Shown: positions 1 through 10,524 of the stretch, in pieces
Numbering within the stretch: position 1 is the first letter of the stretch
How the letters are laid out: each line of letters starts with the position of its first letter
Source: Micrasema longulum
Lineage: Eukaryota > Arthropoda > Insecta > Trichoptera > Brachycentridae
Length of the DNA stretch: 64,000 nucleotides
Assembly (NCBI GenBank): GCA_022494885.1
Contig: JAGVSM010004562.1
Coordinates: 1 to 64,000, forward strand
Reading direction: 5' to 3'
Translations under genes and position numbers: made by a program
Notes under the pieces: model-generated
Database searches by the model: none
Told to the model about the DNA's origin: nothing
Seen by the model: only the letters and a program-made list of their open reading frames with translations

Positions 1-51
1 TCATATTTATTTATTTATGCTTTATTAATTTAGTTCATAACATCTTAAGAA

Positions 52-438
52 CTAATATAAACTTTTAATAATATTACAATTTTTTCGTCGAAATTGCTCA
101 TATTTTTTCAAATTAATTTGAAATATTTCGATTTTTTCTATTTCCTTTATTTCTTCAGATAACTCATTGTACAGCTTCAATCCCTTGTACAATGAGTTTT
201 GATATTCTGTTTTTCTCCTCATTGGTAATTTTATATTTTTTTTACCCCTTGTTTCATATGTATGACATTTTTGGTTAAATTTTATTATTGTTTTTATTTT
301 ATTCATCCATTTAATTATTTTATGTATAAAAATTGCTACATTATATTTAATTTGTTGCTTTACTGTGAGCAAGCCAATTTCTTTGTGCATTATTTCTACA
401 TTAGAATATATATTGGTTTTAAGTTTAATCCTCATCAC
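52..438 (-). pseudogene. non-LTR retrotransposon (LINE) reverse transcriptase tail
   Basis: A 128-codon open frame resembles the extreme C-terminus of LINE ORF2 proteins. The order is the same: LLTVKQQIKYNVAIFIHKII, then a YETRGKKN segment, then LYKGLKLYNELSEEIKEI. In such tails this region follows the reverse transcriptase domain. The catalytic part is absent, so this is a 5'-truncated copy. The clade is not certain. The frame ends at about 52. Confidence 0.6.
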
Positions 439-599
439 CTTATTTTGAAGAATTTGTATATTTTTAATTTCTCCTTCATTACTTAAAAAAAGAATGGTAG
501 AACAGTAATTTATGTGTGGACCTATTATTGTTATATATATATAAGAATACTACTTATTATATCTATTACATTTCGTAATCTTCCCATAAATGATTTTTT

Positions 600-778
600 T
601 TGTTACATAAAGGTAAGATGATTAGTCTTGCGCTTTAGGTTCCAGTCCAGGGACTATGAAATATTTTAGTGCGACAACACCCTTTTAAATAAATATTTCA
701 CATTAACCATGTCGGGAATCGAAACCGAGACCTCTTTCATTGCAGGCTAACGCGCTGACCATTACACCACGAGGCCGA
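600..778 (-). repeat. SINE-A copy 1 (tRNA-derived), 3'-truncated
   Basis: The reverse complement starts GGCCTCGTGGTGTAATGGTC (A box) and has a GGTTTCGATTCCCG-type B box, then the family-specific body (AATATTTCATAGTCCCTGG) up to about the ATGTAACA segment. The final part and the (ATG)n tail are missing. Confidence 0.8.
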
Positions 779-789
779 AAAACTATCCC

Positions 790-1830
790 CAGGGTTATCT
801 TCTTAATTTTTTTGCATAATCCTACCCCATAATGTATCAAAATTATTAAAATATTTTTCTATCGAATTCTGTCATTGATATGTTGGTCAGTTTGGACGTG
901 CGCTTTACCAATATTTGATCGCTTATTTTCGGCCATAACCACAAAAATCCGGATTTCGTGCTTTAAATTTTACATGCATTCCCCTACTAGCTTCCTGCTG
1001 TACCGCCCGCTAACGCATAGCGAGACTTTAGATCATGTGTAACAGAGAGAGCGGCGCGATGCCATATTATAGCATCCTCTCGCAACAGAATTTCTTATTT
1101 TTTTATTTTACAGAATCATGCCGTCAACAATGATTAAATCCATAATAAAGATAAGATTAAAAGACAGATCATCAAAGTTTCAAAATTGAAATCATGAAAT
1201 CATCAATTATGCTACATTTTGAAATGTGTGCGTGCGTATATAAATATATGTAAAACGGTGTGTTTATGTGTATGAGAGTAAGTAAATACGTTAAGAGGTG
1301 TATTTGTGTGAGAGTAAGCGTTTAGGTGTGTACAAGCGTGAGCATAATTAAAAAGCAAGTGGGAGCGTTTCGCAACCAGAATTGAATCTTAATTTATTTC
1401 AAAATAAATTAAGGGGCATCTTAAATATATCAATAGATGAAAAAAAATAATTATCGGTTGAGCAAAAACGATAAAAAGAAAGAGTGTTGTGCATAGTTAG
1501 TGCTACAGACTGGAAGTTGGAATAAATATTTATTTCTTGTCATGCGAAAGGGGACCTTAAAATTAATTTTGAGTGTAGGTTTTATAAGAGTCTACTTTAT
1601 TATTTATTAATGTAAATAAATAGCATAATTCAGATATAGTGCGAAAAAAGCATAAGTGTTTTTATTAAAAAATGTATGAATTTTGCTGAAAAGAAAAACT
1701 GGAAAGAAACAGTTGTATAAACACTACTATGACAATCATAATGACGTACATTCATATTTATACCATTTTAGCCGAGGTATTCCTGGTACCCCCCTCAGGA
1801 AATTGCGGATTTTTTTCGCGCAAGGTTAAT
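790..1830 (+). repeat. dispersed repeat F, copy 1, with an insertion
   Basis: It shares several ordered blocks with 53,570-54,165: TTTTTTGCATAATCCTA near 810, TGTTGGTCAGTT near 880, CCGGATTTCGTGCT near 950, AGCATCCTCTCGCAACAG near 1,069, and ACAATCATAATGA ... GGTATTCCTGGTAC near 1,732-1,790. The last blocks are about 600 bases further apart here, so something was inserted at about 1,100-1,650. No coding frame was recognised. Confidence 0.65.
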
Positions 1831-1993
1831 AGGATAATTTAGGTAACAAGAAGCGGCAGAGAGACATTTTTACATCTTCTACATCAAGCATTATATTATA
1901 TTAATCCACAATCATAAACCATAAGTTAAAAATGTATAAATATTTATAAAAGAAAAAATCTAATTCCCAGCCAAAAAAAAACAATTTATTTAT

Positions 1994-2046
1994 ATTAAAT
2001 ATATATATATATACATATATAACATATATATATACATACATATATT
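1994..2046. repeat. AT/TATA microsatellite
   Basis: An imperfect (AT)n run with ACAT interruptions. It is one of several such tracts and is of no evident function. Confidence 0.8.
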
Positions 2047-2940
2047 CAAATATTTACTATACTTCATAAATAAACACCTTAAACGTCAGAAATCGCATAT
2101 TGATTTTAAAAAGTATATATTATATTTACGTACAAAAGTATTTGGTATGCAATAACATATATGGTAGATTGCTTTATAGTATTGAAAAAAACTTTGACTT
2201 AGAAACTTGGTGGTAACACTTTTTTGAAGAAGACATGAATATTGACAAAATTATACAATTGTTTATAAGCCAATAATAATAATGTTTGTATAATGTATCT
2301 TTAGATAAAAGTGTGTAAGTGGGAAATAATTGTTGTTTAAATTCTTCCAAATTGCCTTATTTATCTAATTTACTACTAGAATATATTCAGAATCATATAC
2401 CGTACACCGACTAAAAATGTTTTTTTGAAAATACGTTGTTTGTATTTTTTCAATAATTGGTTGGTAAGTAAAATCATCGCTATTAATTTCATATTAATCT
2501 CAATTTAAGCAGGTTTTTGGTGAGAAGAATCCTTGCGTTTAATTATTCAACAAAAAAATAGTTTAAAAGCACAGATTATGTTTTTGGAAAATTAAAAATA
2601 CTCATTTAAATCACGCGATGGAGACGCATACAATAATATAAACAGAAACAATATAGTAAAAAATGTAACAAGAAATATACGCCATGTAATAATGTAAGTA
2701 AGGAAATGAAAAAATGTGTATGATACATACATTATATATAATCTTTTTTGTTTAATCAGAATGACTCATAATTATTATTAGGTTTGTTTATGACTTAGTG
2801 TTATATTTAGGTACTGATCAACTTTTTAATTTAATGGAGACAATACTGAATGTAAGTATGTCATATTTTTGTAAACCTACATGGATATTATATATTTTTT
2901 AAATACTTCAGTTTTGAAATATTTTAATATTGTATAGTGC

Positions 2941-2988
2941 ACACATTATTTTTGTTTTATATATAAATATAAAACAAAAATAATGTGT
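2941..2988. repeat. perfect 22-base hairpin
   Basis: ACACATTATTTTTGTTTTAT followed by AT, a four-base loop (ATAA), then the exact reverse complement. The arms are 22 bases without a mismatch. Confidence 0.9.
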
Positions 2989-3094
2989 CCTCAGTGGAAT
3001 AATCCGTGTTGATGAATATCGAACGCCAGTATGACCACATAATTATCTTTTTTTACAAAGTTTCTATTTGAAGCACTAACTTTTGTGGTTATTA

Positions 3095-3840
3095 ATTATA
3101 CTAAAATAAATAAAACAACTTTGTTTTTAACCACTAATTTTTTTTCCACCGGTTTCCACCGTTTCCACCGACCGGTTTCAAAGCAAACAAGCTTCTTCGT
3201 CAAGGTTTACGTAACTAATGAATTAATTCCTATTTTATGTTAATCGTGTTCACTAAATACTACACGTGGACCCAATAAATCAAGTATTTTTTCCTTACGT
3301 GGGTGGTAATTTGATATCAATATTTTCGAAGCTAGACAGGAGAGGGCTAAAAGAAATATTGTTTATTTGGTTATTAATTATTTTTTTCTTATTATGAATC
3401 GCTTTTTTAATTTCTAAGATTTCTAAGTTGTCTAATTTTAATATTTTATTTTCAACATGACGTACTTTTAATCCAGTGTCTTTATTGAAGTTATGCTTAT
3501 TTTCTATCAGATGATTTGCGAATTCAGAAAAATTATTATTATTTAAGCATCTTAAGTGTTCTTTTACTCTAATATTATAGTTTCTTTTAGTTTTTCCAAT
3601 GTAGATTAAATCGTAATCATTACAATTTAATTGGTATACCCCAGATTTTTATATTTTTTTTAAAGACTTGATTTGTTGGGTCCACGTGTAGTATTTAGTG
3701 AACATGATAAAAATAAAATAGGAATTAATTAATTAGTTACGTAAACCTTGGCGAAGAAGCTTGTTTGCTTTGAAACCGGTCGGTGGAAAACAAAAATTAG
3801 TGGTTAAAAACGTTGTTTTTTTTTTTACGTTTGTTCTACA
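3095..3840. repeat. Penelope-like element remnant (PLE-1) with inverted terminal arms
   Basis: Two arms in opposite orientation (about 3,095-3,290 and 3,665-3,840) share AAGCAAACAAGCTTCTTCG, a CCGACCGGTTTC segment and TACTACACGTGGACCCAA. Between them lies a GIY-YIG endonuclease fragment. Penelope-like elements encode reverse transcriptase plus GIY-YIG and carry complex terminal repeats, so the combination is diagnostic. The reverse transcriptase is missing. Confidence 0.75.
3295..3653 (-). pseudogene. GIY-YIG endonuclease domain of a Penelope-like element, 5'-truncated
   Basis: An unbroken frame of about 118 codons with no start Met. It opens GVYQLNCNDYDLIYIGKTKR, which carries the paired GVY/YIG motifs and the basic KTKR that follows them. 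It continues NIRVKEHLRCL, FANHLIENKHNF and VENKILKLDNLEILEIKKAI, and stops at TAA 3,295-3,297. A stop lies just upstream in frame, so the reverse transcriptase part was lost before or at insertion. Confidence 0.8.
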
Positions 3841-4499
3841 AAGTGCAGTGAAAAAAAACATTTCTCTACTATTTAAATTAAAACATGTCCTCATTATTTT
3901 GTAAAACACTGTCAAAAAACTGTATTTCAATTCAGAAACTAGTAGGTCCATCATAGACATTGGGGTGGATTGTTGTATACATACTGGCGTTTGATATTTT
4001 TATCAACTCACTTATTTTTACATAAATAATAAAAGTAATGTTAACAAGACATTATTTACTAGTAAAGTAGAGCGTTTTATGTCCATGGTGATTTTTTTAT
4101 TATGTATACGAAAGATGCATGTCTGATTGTATTGTTAATAATTAGTAGGTATTTTAGTTTAAGTATCTCTAAAGATCAAATCAAACATTTATTATGTACA
4201 CATATTCATTATTAGTATAATAGCTGAAACCTGTGACCGACGTTTGAATATATTTTTTACAATAATACAAACTTTTACTGTTTGAATACCTGACTAATTA
4301 ATAAAAAAAAAACTAAATAAACGATATTTCAGAAATAACGACGAGCTTGTTTCAGGGGAATAAAAGAACTTACGGCAAATTGATCTAAACTGAATAAAGT
4401 TCCCTAGTCTATAGATATAACATAGAAATGTTTGAAATAATATAAATGGTGGGATAGTGCCTGTAAGTAATAGTAATTTTTTGAGGGCCAGATGTACCA

Positions 4500-4745
4500 T
4501 AAAAAGTTAAAAAAATAAAGTTAAAGTTAAACCATGTTAAAGTTAAACAAATTTAAAGTTAAACAAAGTAAAAATTAAACAAAGATAAAGTAATACGAAG
4601 TTAATGTTAAACTTAAACAAAGTTAAAGTCTAACAATGTTAAACTAAGTTTAAACAATGTTGGAGTTAAACTAAATTGAAGTAAAACCATGTTGAAATTA
4701 AAGTTAAAAAATGTTGAAGTTAAACAAAACAAAGTTAAATAATTT
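4500..4745. repeat. degenerate tandem repeat of AAAGTTAAACAA type
   Basis: About 20 imperfect copies of a 6-12 base word (AAGTTAAAC and variants). There are no stable boundaries and it looks like simple-sequence expansion. Confidence 0.8.
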
Positions 4746-7024
4746 TTGTGTTTTTGTCGAAATGGATGAAATTAGATGACGAACTTATTTTTTTCATGAA
4801 ACCTATTTTGTTAATTTCGACTACGCAAAAATGACTTTTTTCAACTTTACTTTTTTGAATGCAATTGGCCCTAAGTAGAAGTTTATTTACCGAATAAAAT
4901 ATTTAGGATATAAATTGAGAAAAAAAGTGTTTCTAGCTGTAATGACTGATAATAATTATTGCAGTAAAGTAATTTTAGATTTATTCCATCTCCCCATTGT
5001 CAATGTTTTGTCAATTTTTTTTCACCGCCCAAGTAATTGAACCGAATGATAAATAATAAAAAAACGTTATTTCACAACTACGTAGGTAGAATCTTCGTCT
5101 TCGAAAGATGATAATATTATTACAGTAATTAATTAGCTTTTTTTTAAGTCTGGATAATTTTTAATAATTAAGTAAGATTGTAATACTGATTCAAATAAAC
5201 TACTGGAATAAATTGACACGTAATAAAAATACACAAATTCTAGCATATTATTATTTTTACACGTAAGTTTTTTTTTACGGTTAGCCTTTCAAGATATACA
5301 CTAACAAATATATATATCTAAATATTTTAAACATTTTTGAAGTCATTTGATTTTGCAATTAAAAATAATTGCTTTAAAATAAAATAAAATTGCTTAAAAT
5401 AATTTATTAAAAAATCAGTGGTTATGTATGTGGGTAAATTATTAAGTTAGTGGTAAGTTGCCTTAATAGTATAGGACATAATAATATGTTTAAACCATAA
5501 TGGAATAAATCTAAATTTACGATATATTTGTTTTATTTTACCAACTCTTCAATGTATTAATTGAATCAAAAACACTTTCATTCTGGGTGTTCATGTATTC
5601 AAAATTTTAGATTCACGTACCTACCTAATTTAGGTATTTTTTAATTTAAAAAACAGCAAGATTTAAAAAAAATGTTTTAACTGGTATCCCTCAGAACGCC
5701 TATATTAATATTTTTTCAGTTTATTTTGAAAGTCGGCAATACTCAGGAAAGTTTGTTTTATCTTTTTTTTATAGTGTGACAGCTGACTTTCGTCTGGTTT
5801 TTTTTTTTGGTTAGAAGTCCGAGAAGTCGCCTTAAATATGTGAGCCTCCCGTTGTCCTTCTAAATGATATTTAAAGCTATTTCTAATTTTTAAGTATATT
5901 AAATTTATTTTTCTAATGTAAAACTTATTTGATTGAATACCTAAGCGTATAATATATTATATCTCTTGAATTTTGTAGATTTGTTATCATTTTGAGAATG
6001 TTCAAATAATTATTTTCTTGCACACATAATAAAAACCTTTTTTTATATCCACAAGCACTGATTCAGATCGGCAAGGGTTCATTGTTATTGATGTTAAAAA
6101 TATATTTCTTCCCATTTCATGTCCTAAGGATTAGGGAGGCCTCCTTTTTTGTGTAAACACATAGTGTACGAGATAATTTTTTTGTGAATGGTGTTAAAGC
6201 AAAAAAAAGTTATTACGTAGTCAGGACAGAGGGGGGACAAAACATTTTTTGTTCAAAAACGGTTTTATTTGAGCATTTGAAAACGCTAAAAGTAATTGGT
6301 TGCAATGCTATTCGAACCTATTCAAATCTTAATTTAGCACTAGCCTACGAATTCTGGCTATCTAAACCTGAAAAAATTCGGCTTCCAGAACCCTCATTTT
6401 TGCGGACACATAAGTGTGATCCTTAATTTCAACGAGTGGTGTGAGTGTCAGCTTGACGAGGAATGCATATACCACTCGTTATTCGGATGCCCCATTCGGG
6501 ATGCATATCCTTTGTATAGGAAACTAAACCTTCCTCTTCCCCTAAATTCATCCCATATCCTGTCAATCTTATCCCATTGTGCAGTAATTCGGTTTCTTTT
6601 ACTAGTGCAGCTAGTTCTATCTCCTCCAATTCGGCATTTGGCATGTTTATTCCTTTCCATTGGTTAAACTTAGGTTCAGCTTCACCGCAATTGAAATCCC
6701 AATATATTATTGACCTATAATCTTTCCCCCCCCCGATGTGTTGATGTCCTATTCACTTTCCAAAACTGATATTATATTTTGATTTATCATTTTATTTTTT
6801 GTTTATCCTGAAGGCTAAGTTACATGAAACAGTATTTTACGATATGCAAACCTTTAATATTCGATATACAAACCTTTAACATTCGATGTACAAACCATTT
6901 ATTAGTATGGCCTGGAAGGCTGTATTGATTTGAAATACAATTTTGTACCACAAAATTCTCCGTAACTTCATTGGCTCTCGTAGTTTTGTAGATTTTTGAC
7001 CATTTTACTTGGTCATTTTTTAAC

Positions 7025-7235
7025 ATTTTACTACCATTCTTGAGGTCCTGGGTTTGACTCATGGCAGGGTGAATGCGAAATACTGATTTTGAAGATAACT
7101 GCAATATTTCATTGTTCCTGGACCTGAAGTGTAAGACTGATCACCTTACCTTCATGTAACAGATGATCAAACAACGCTACATTTGGTGTAATAATGCAGT
7201 GTCCTATGCACCGCTGGATAATGATGACGATTACT
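7025..7235 (+). repeat. SINE-A copy 2, degenerate head
   Basis: It carries the B-box side (TCCTGGGTTTGACTC), AATATTTCATTGTTCCTGGACC, TGAAGTGTAAGACTGATCA, a CACCTTACCTTCATGTAACA segment and ATGCAGTGTCCTATGCACC, ending in an ATGATGACG tail. Confidence 0.75.
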
Positions 7236-7473
7236 TGGACGTTAATATTTATTTTGTTTACTGTAGTAACACATTCTCCTTATTCTTGAATTGATAGAAA
7301 ACAACTAGAAAATGGTTTAATTTGCTCCCATATATTGTAAGGGTCGGCACCAGAGCTCCATTATTAACCACTTGTTTAACCTCTAGCGACAAACATTTGT
7401 TGGCCAAGATAGAAAGATTTAAGTGTATAGTTTACCCTGTTCCCGGCACTCACCCTTCTTTCAATATCATTTC

Positions 7474-7672
7474 AATGGCGGCCTCCGTGGTGTAGTTGTC
7501 AAGATGCTTGACTCACGCACGGAAGGTGCCGGGTTCGATTCCCGGTGAGAACACAAAAAATTAAAATGTGATTTTTCTCAAGCCTGGGTGCTCTGTGATG
7601 TAATTCACCACTGTAATTAGGCCTCCTGGCCTGTTGTGGTGCAAAAAAAAAAATGTAAAAAAAAAAAATCAT
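7474..7672 (+). repeat. SINE-B (second tRNA-derived family)
   Basis: The head GGCCTCCGTGGTGTAGTTGT and GGGTTCGATTCCCGG form A and B boxes. The body (TTCTCAAGCCTGGGTGCTCT and AATTAGGCCTCCTGGCC) differs from SINE-A. The tail is a pair of poly-A runs. Confidence 0.8.
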
Positions 7673-7913
7673 TCTCAGTCTTTCCATCCCTAGTAAACAT
7701 ACTTCCCAGATACGTAAATTATTTTACCTGATTCAGAATATCTCCGTTCTCACTGATCTCACATTTAGTTATACTTTCATACCTTTATCACTTTTGGTTT
7801 ATCGGCATTCATTAGCAAATTGCAAGTCTTCTTTGTTACGTTCTTGTTAAAGAAGCACGGCATCATCAGCATACAGAAGACAATTGACAGGTAAGTTTTA
7901 AACTTTAGAAACC

Positions 7914-8090
7914 GGGTTGTGGTCCCGTGGTAGTATCGCGGACTCACGGGCCAAAGGTCCGAGGTTCAAATCCCACTCTACCTCAACTCGATTTCCATTT
8001 TTCCAGCACAAGTTATTTAGGACTTTAAGAAAATGGTCTGGAAAGTTGAAATCTTTGAGTAAATAATAAGAACTCAAGTATTTCTCTTTT
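7914..8090 (+). repeat. SINE-C copy 1 (third tRNA-derived family)
   Basis: The head TTGTGGTCCCGTGGTAGTAT and GAGGTTCAAATCC form A and B boxes, followed by a TTTTTCCAGCACAAGTTATTT body. It is related to 23,325-23,480 and 26,462-26,665. Confidence 0.75.
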
Positions 8091-8990
8091 TAAAACATAA
8101 TAAAACACCCATTTTTGCTCCTATTCTGAAATCTTTCATTTCTTTCATACAGTTATCGATGAACTATCAGTTATCCGATGTTCAATAACAACCATGATGA
8201 CATTACATTATCCCTATTTGACTCCTTTTAGGGGGACCCATTTACCCTCACACAAATTGAACTACCATAAATGTTTTTAAGCATTTTTTATCAAATAGAT
8301 TTTTTATCAGAATAGACTACAGATATTTTATTTAGCGCTAGGATACTAAAAATGTATATACATATTTAAAATATATTTCCATCTTAACATTTTATCTGTA
8401 AAATTATTCAATGTTGTTATTTGATAATATTAACTTGTTTTAATGAGTTCTTATTGATAGGAAACACAAAAAACAAATGGTCCCAAAATGGTGCGGAATA
8501 TTTATTAATAAAAAATAGTTAAAAATCTGTACAGCCACTTTGACAGAGCTGATAAAATACCGTTAAAAGACTTTGTAAAGCGCCCTTGAGGTATAATATT
8601 ATGAAAATGGCGCTAGATAAGTTATCCATAATATTAGAAATACCACCGTTTTGTCCAGTTTAAATTACAAATAAATAATGATTTCTCATTTTTGTGTAAG
8701 TAAAGTGACAATGAAGAATATAAGGATAAAATACTCATATAATTTGTGCAGAACATCTCAAGCTGCTTGCGTTGAGGAAGTTTAGTGTTTTTCATGGGAA
8801 AATCGATACAAAAATGTTTTGTTTCACGTGGTAAAAATTAAAGCATTTAATTATACAGCGAAGTTTCTTGAAAATTTATGAAAAAATCAATAAAAATATG
8901 TTTTAATAAAAATGAACTACAATATTTGAGTTTGTCCAAATGTTCGTAGACAAAAGACTGGATTTCACCCCCTCGGGAGTCATTAAGATT

Positions 8991-9160
8991 AACAAATTAC
9001 AACAGGGATGGAGATATTCAAACATAGGCAAAATGGTGAATGTTACACAGTGTGTAAAGTGGCCACTTAAACCAGTTAATGACAGGTCATAACCCCTGTA
9101 AATGCCTAGACTTACATATTTTCTTATTCAAGGTATTCTCCATCCCTGTTGTAATTTGTT
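8991..9160 (+). repeat. MITE-M copy 1, complete
   Basis: A 170-base element with terminal inverted repeats of about 22 bases beginning AACAAATTACAACAGGGATG. The interior includes GTGTGTAAAGTGGCCACTT and AATGCCTAGACTTACATATT. There is no coding capacity. Confidence 0.85.
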
Positions 9161-9215
9161 AAAAATGAACTACTTTAAAACGTCACAAGTTCTCTTTTCA
9201 ATCCGTGCCTCATGT

Positions 9216-9719
9216 CTAAGGATGGTGATTACGCCTGACTCTAGGCATTCGTCTATGATGATTCTGATAATTCAGTGACTGTGCCGCTCCATCTTGTCGG
9301 TTCCCCCTGGAAATATGCCCAAAGAACTGCAGGATTCTTTTCTCGCACATGGATGTTAGTCTCTCTCCTATGTCCAGTTCCGGGAGTAAAGATGTATTTG
9401 TACGTCTGGCCGTCCAAGGAATCTGCAGCATTCGCCGCCAACACCGCATTTCGAAAGATTTGACTTTTTTATTTTCAGATTCCTTCAGTGTCCAACACTC
9501 TACACCATACACGAACACTGAGAAAACCAAGGCCTTCACCAGTCTCTTTTTGGTGTTAATGGTTATACTGCGATTCTTCCAAATCTTCACCAGCTGACTC
9601 ATAGCACTTTTGGCAATACCTATACGTCGCCGTATTTCGCCTTCACACCCACCGCCATCGCTGATGAGAGAACCTAGATGAATGAAATTGTTGACTCTTT
9701 CTAAGTTGCGCAAGTACAA
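9216..9719 (-). pseudogene. LINE reverse transcriptase C-terminal fragment
   Basis: A 167-codon frame. It holds NNFIHLGSLISDGGG, KNRSITINTKKRLVKALVFS, VYGVECWTLKESENKKVKSF, EMRCWRRMLQIPWTARRTN and LQFFGHISRGN, the standard order after the reverse transcriptase core in many non-LTR elements. The palm with its YADD box is absent. The frame is intact, so the copy is not very old. The clade is unsure. Confidence 0.8.
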
Positions 9720-9909
9720 GTTCTAGTGAACAGCCATTTAGAATAGCCAATCAATTATGTTTTTATATATTTTGAATTTCCGGGTTCTCTTTTTAAATGT
9801 CAGGATAACTCACCGACAACAACTTGTGATTGCACAGGCGGAATAGTTTCAAAATTAAAAATTTAAAAAAAACCATAGCGATGATAATACGATACATAAA
9901 AAAAATGTC

Positions 9910-10520
9910 TTAGTTTGATAGTATATCAAAGGCTCGAGGCTTGAGAGTGCATCGGTGATATGGAGTCCGCACGAAGCGAGATACTCCCTCATGTTGGAGA
10001 GGGTTCAGAAAAAAATTCTGAGGTATCTCTACATGAGGGAGTATGGTAGTTATCCGTGGCTCTATCCCACTGGGTTCCTCTTGGGTATGCTTGGGACCAA
10101 TAGTTTGCAACTTAGAAGGGATGGGTCTACACTGACCCATTTTTTCAGACTGTTAAGGGGTTTCATCGATAACTCGGCCATTTTAGAGAGTATCAATTTT
10201 TATGTTCCTGATGGCTATCTCCGACAGCATCAGCACAGACTGTTTTACCTCCCGGTTTCCAGAACCAACCTGCCTCTGGTCATGCCGATTGGAAGAGCAG
10301 TCAAGCAGCTGAACATTATCACTTTGGAGATCGACATCTTTCACATTAGTGAAACTATGTTGAAGAGGCAAATACTCTTGCTATTAGAGAGTATTATACC
10401 TTAATAATGTCGAACCATTGCTCAAGGGTTCTTGTTTTGATATAAAGTTCCAATATAACGTCTTAAATCCTTTGTTATTTGTTATGTTACTTTGTGAATA
10501 AATAATTTGAATTTGAAATC
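9910..10520 (+). pseudogene. jockey/CR1-type LINE C-terminus with 3' tail
   Basis: The frame up to 10,404 includes SVIWSPHEARYSLMLERVQK, YPWLYPTGFLLGMLGTNSL, LRRDGSTLTHFFRLLRGFID and HRLFYLPVSRTNLP, a typical thumb/C-terminal region of jockey-like LINEs. It ends with a stop, about 90 bases of 3' UTR and a GAATAAATAATTTGAATTTG tail at about 10,495-10,520. It is 5'-truncated. Confidence 0.8.
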
Positions 10521-10524
10521 AACA

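Noticed and set aside
6184..6667. Two short plus-strand frames and two minus-strand frames
   Set aside because: No motif was recognised, there are frame overlaps, and no splice or promoter context. They could be a decayed transposon, but nothing supports a call.
7914..8000. Functional tRNA gene
   Set aside because: A and B boxes exist but the cloverleaf stems do not pair, and the same sequence continues as a SINE body found elsewhere. The same applies to the SINE-A and SINE-B heads.
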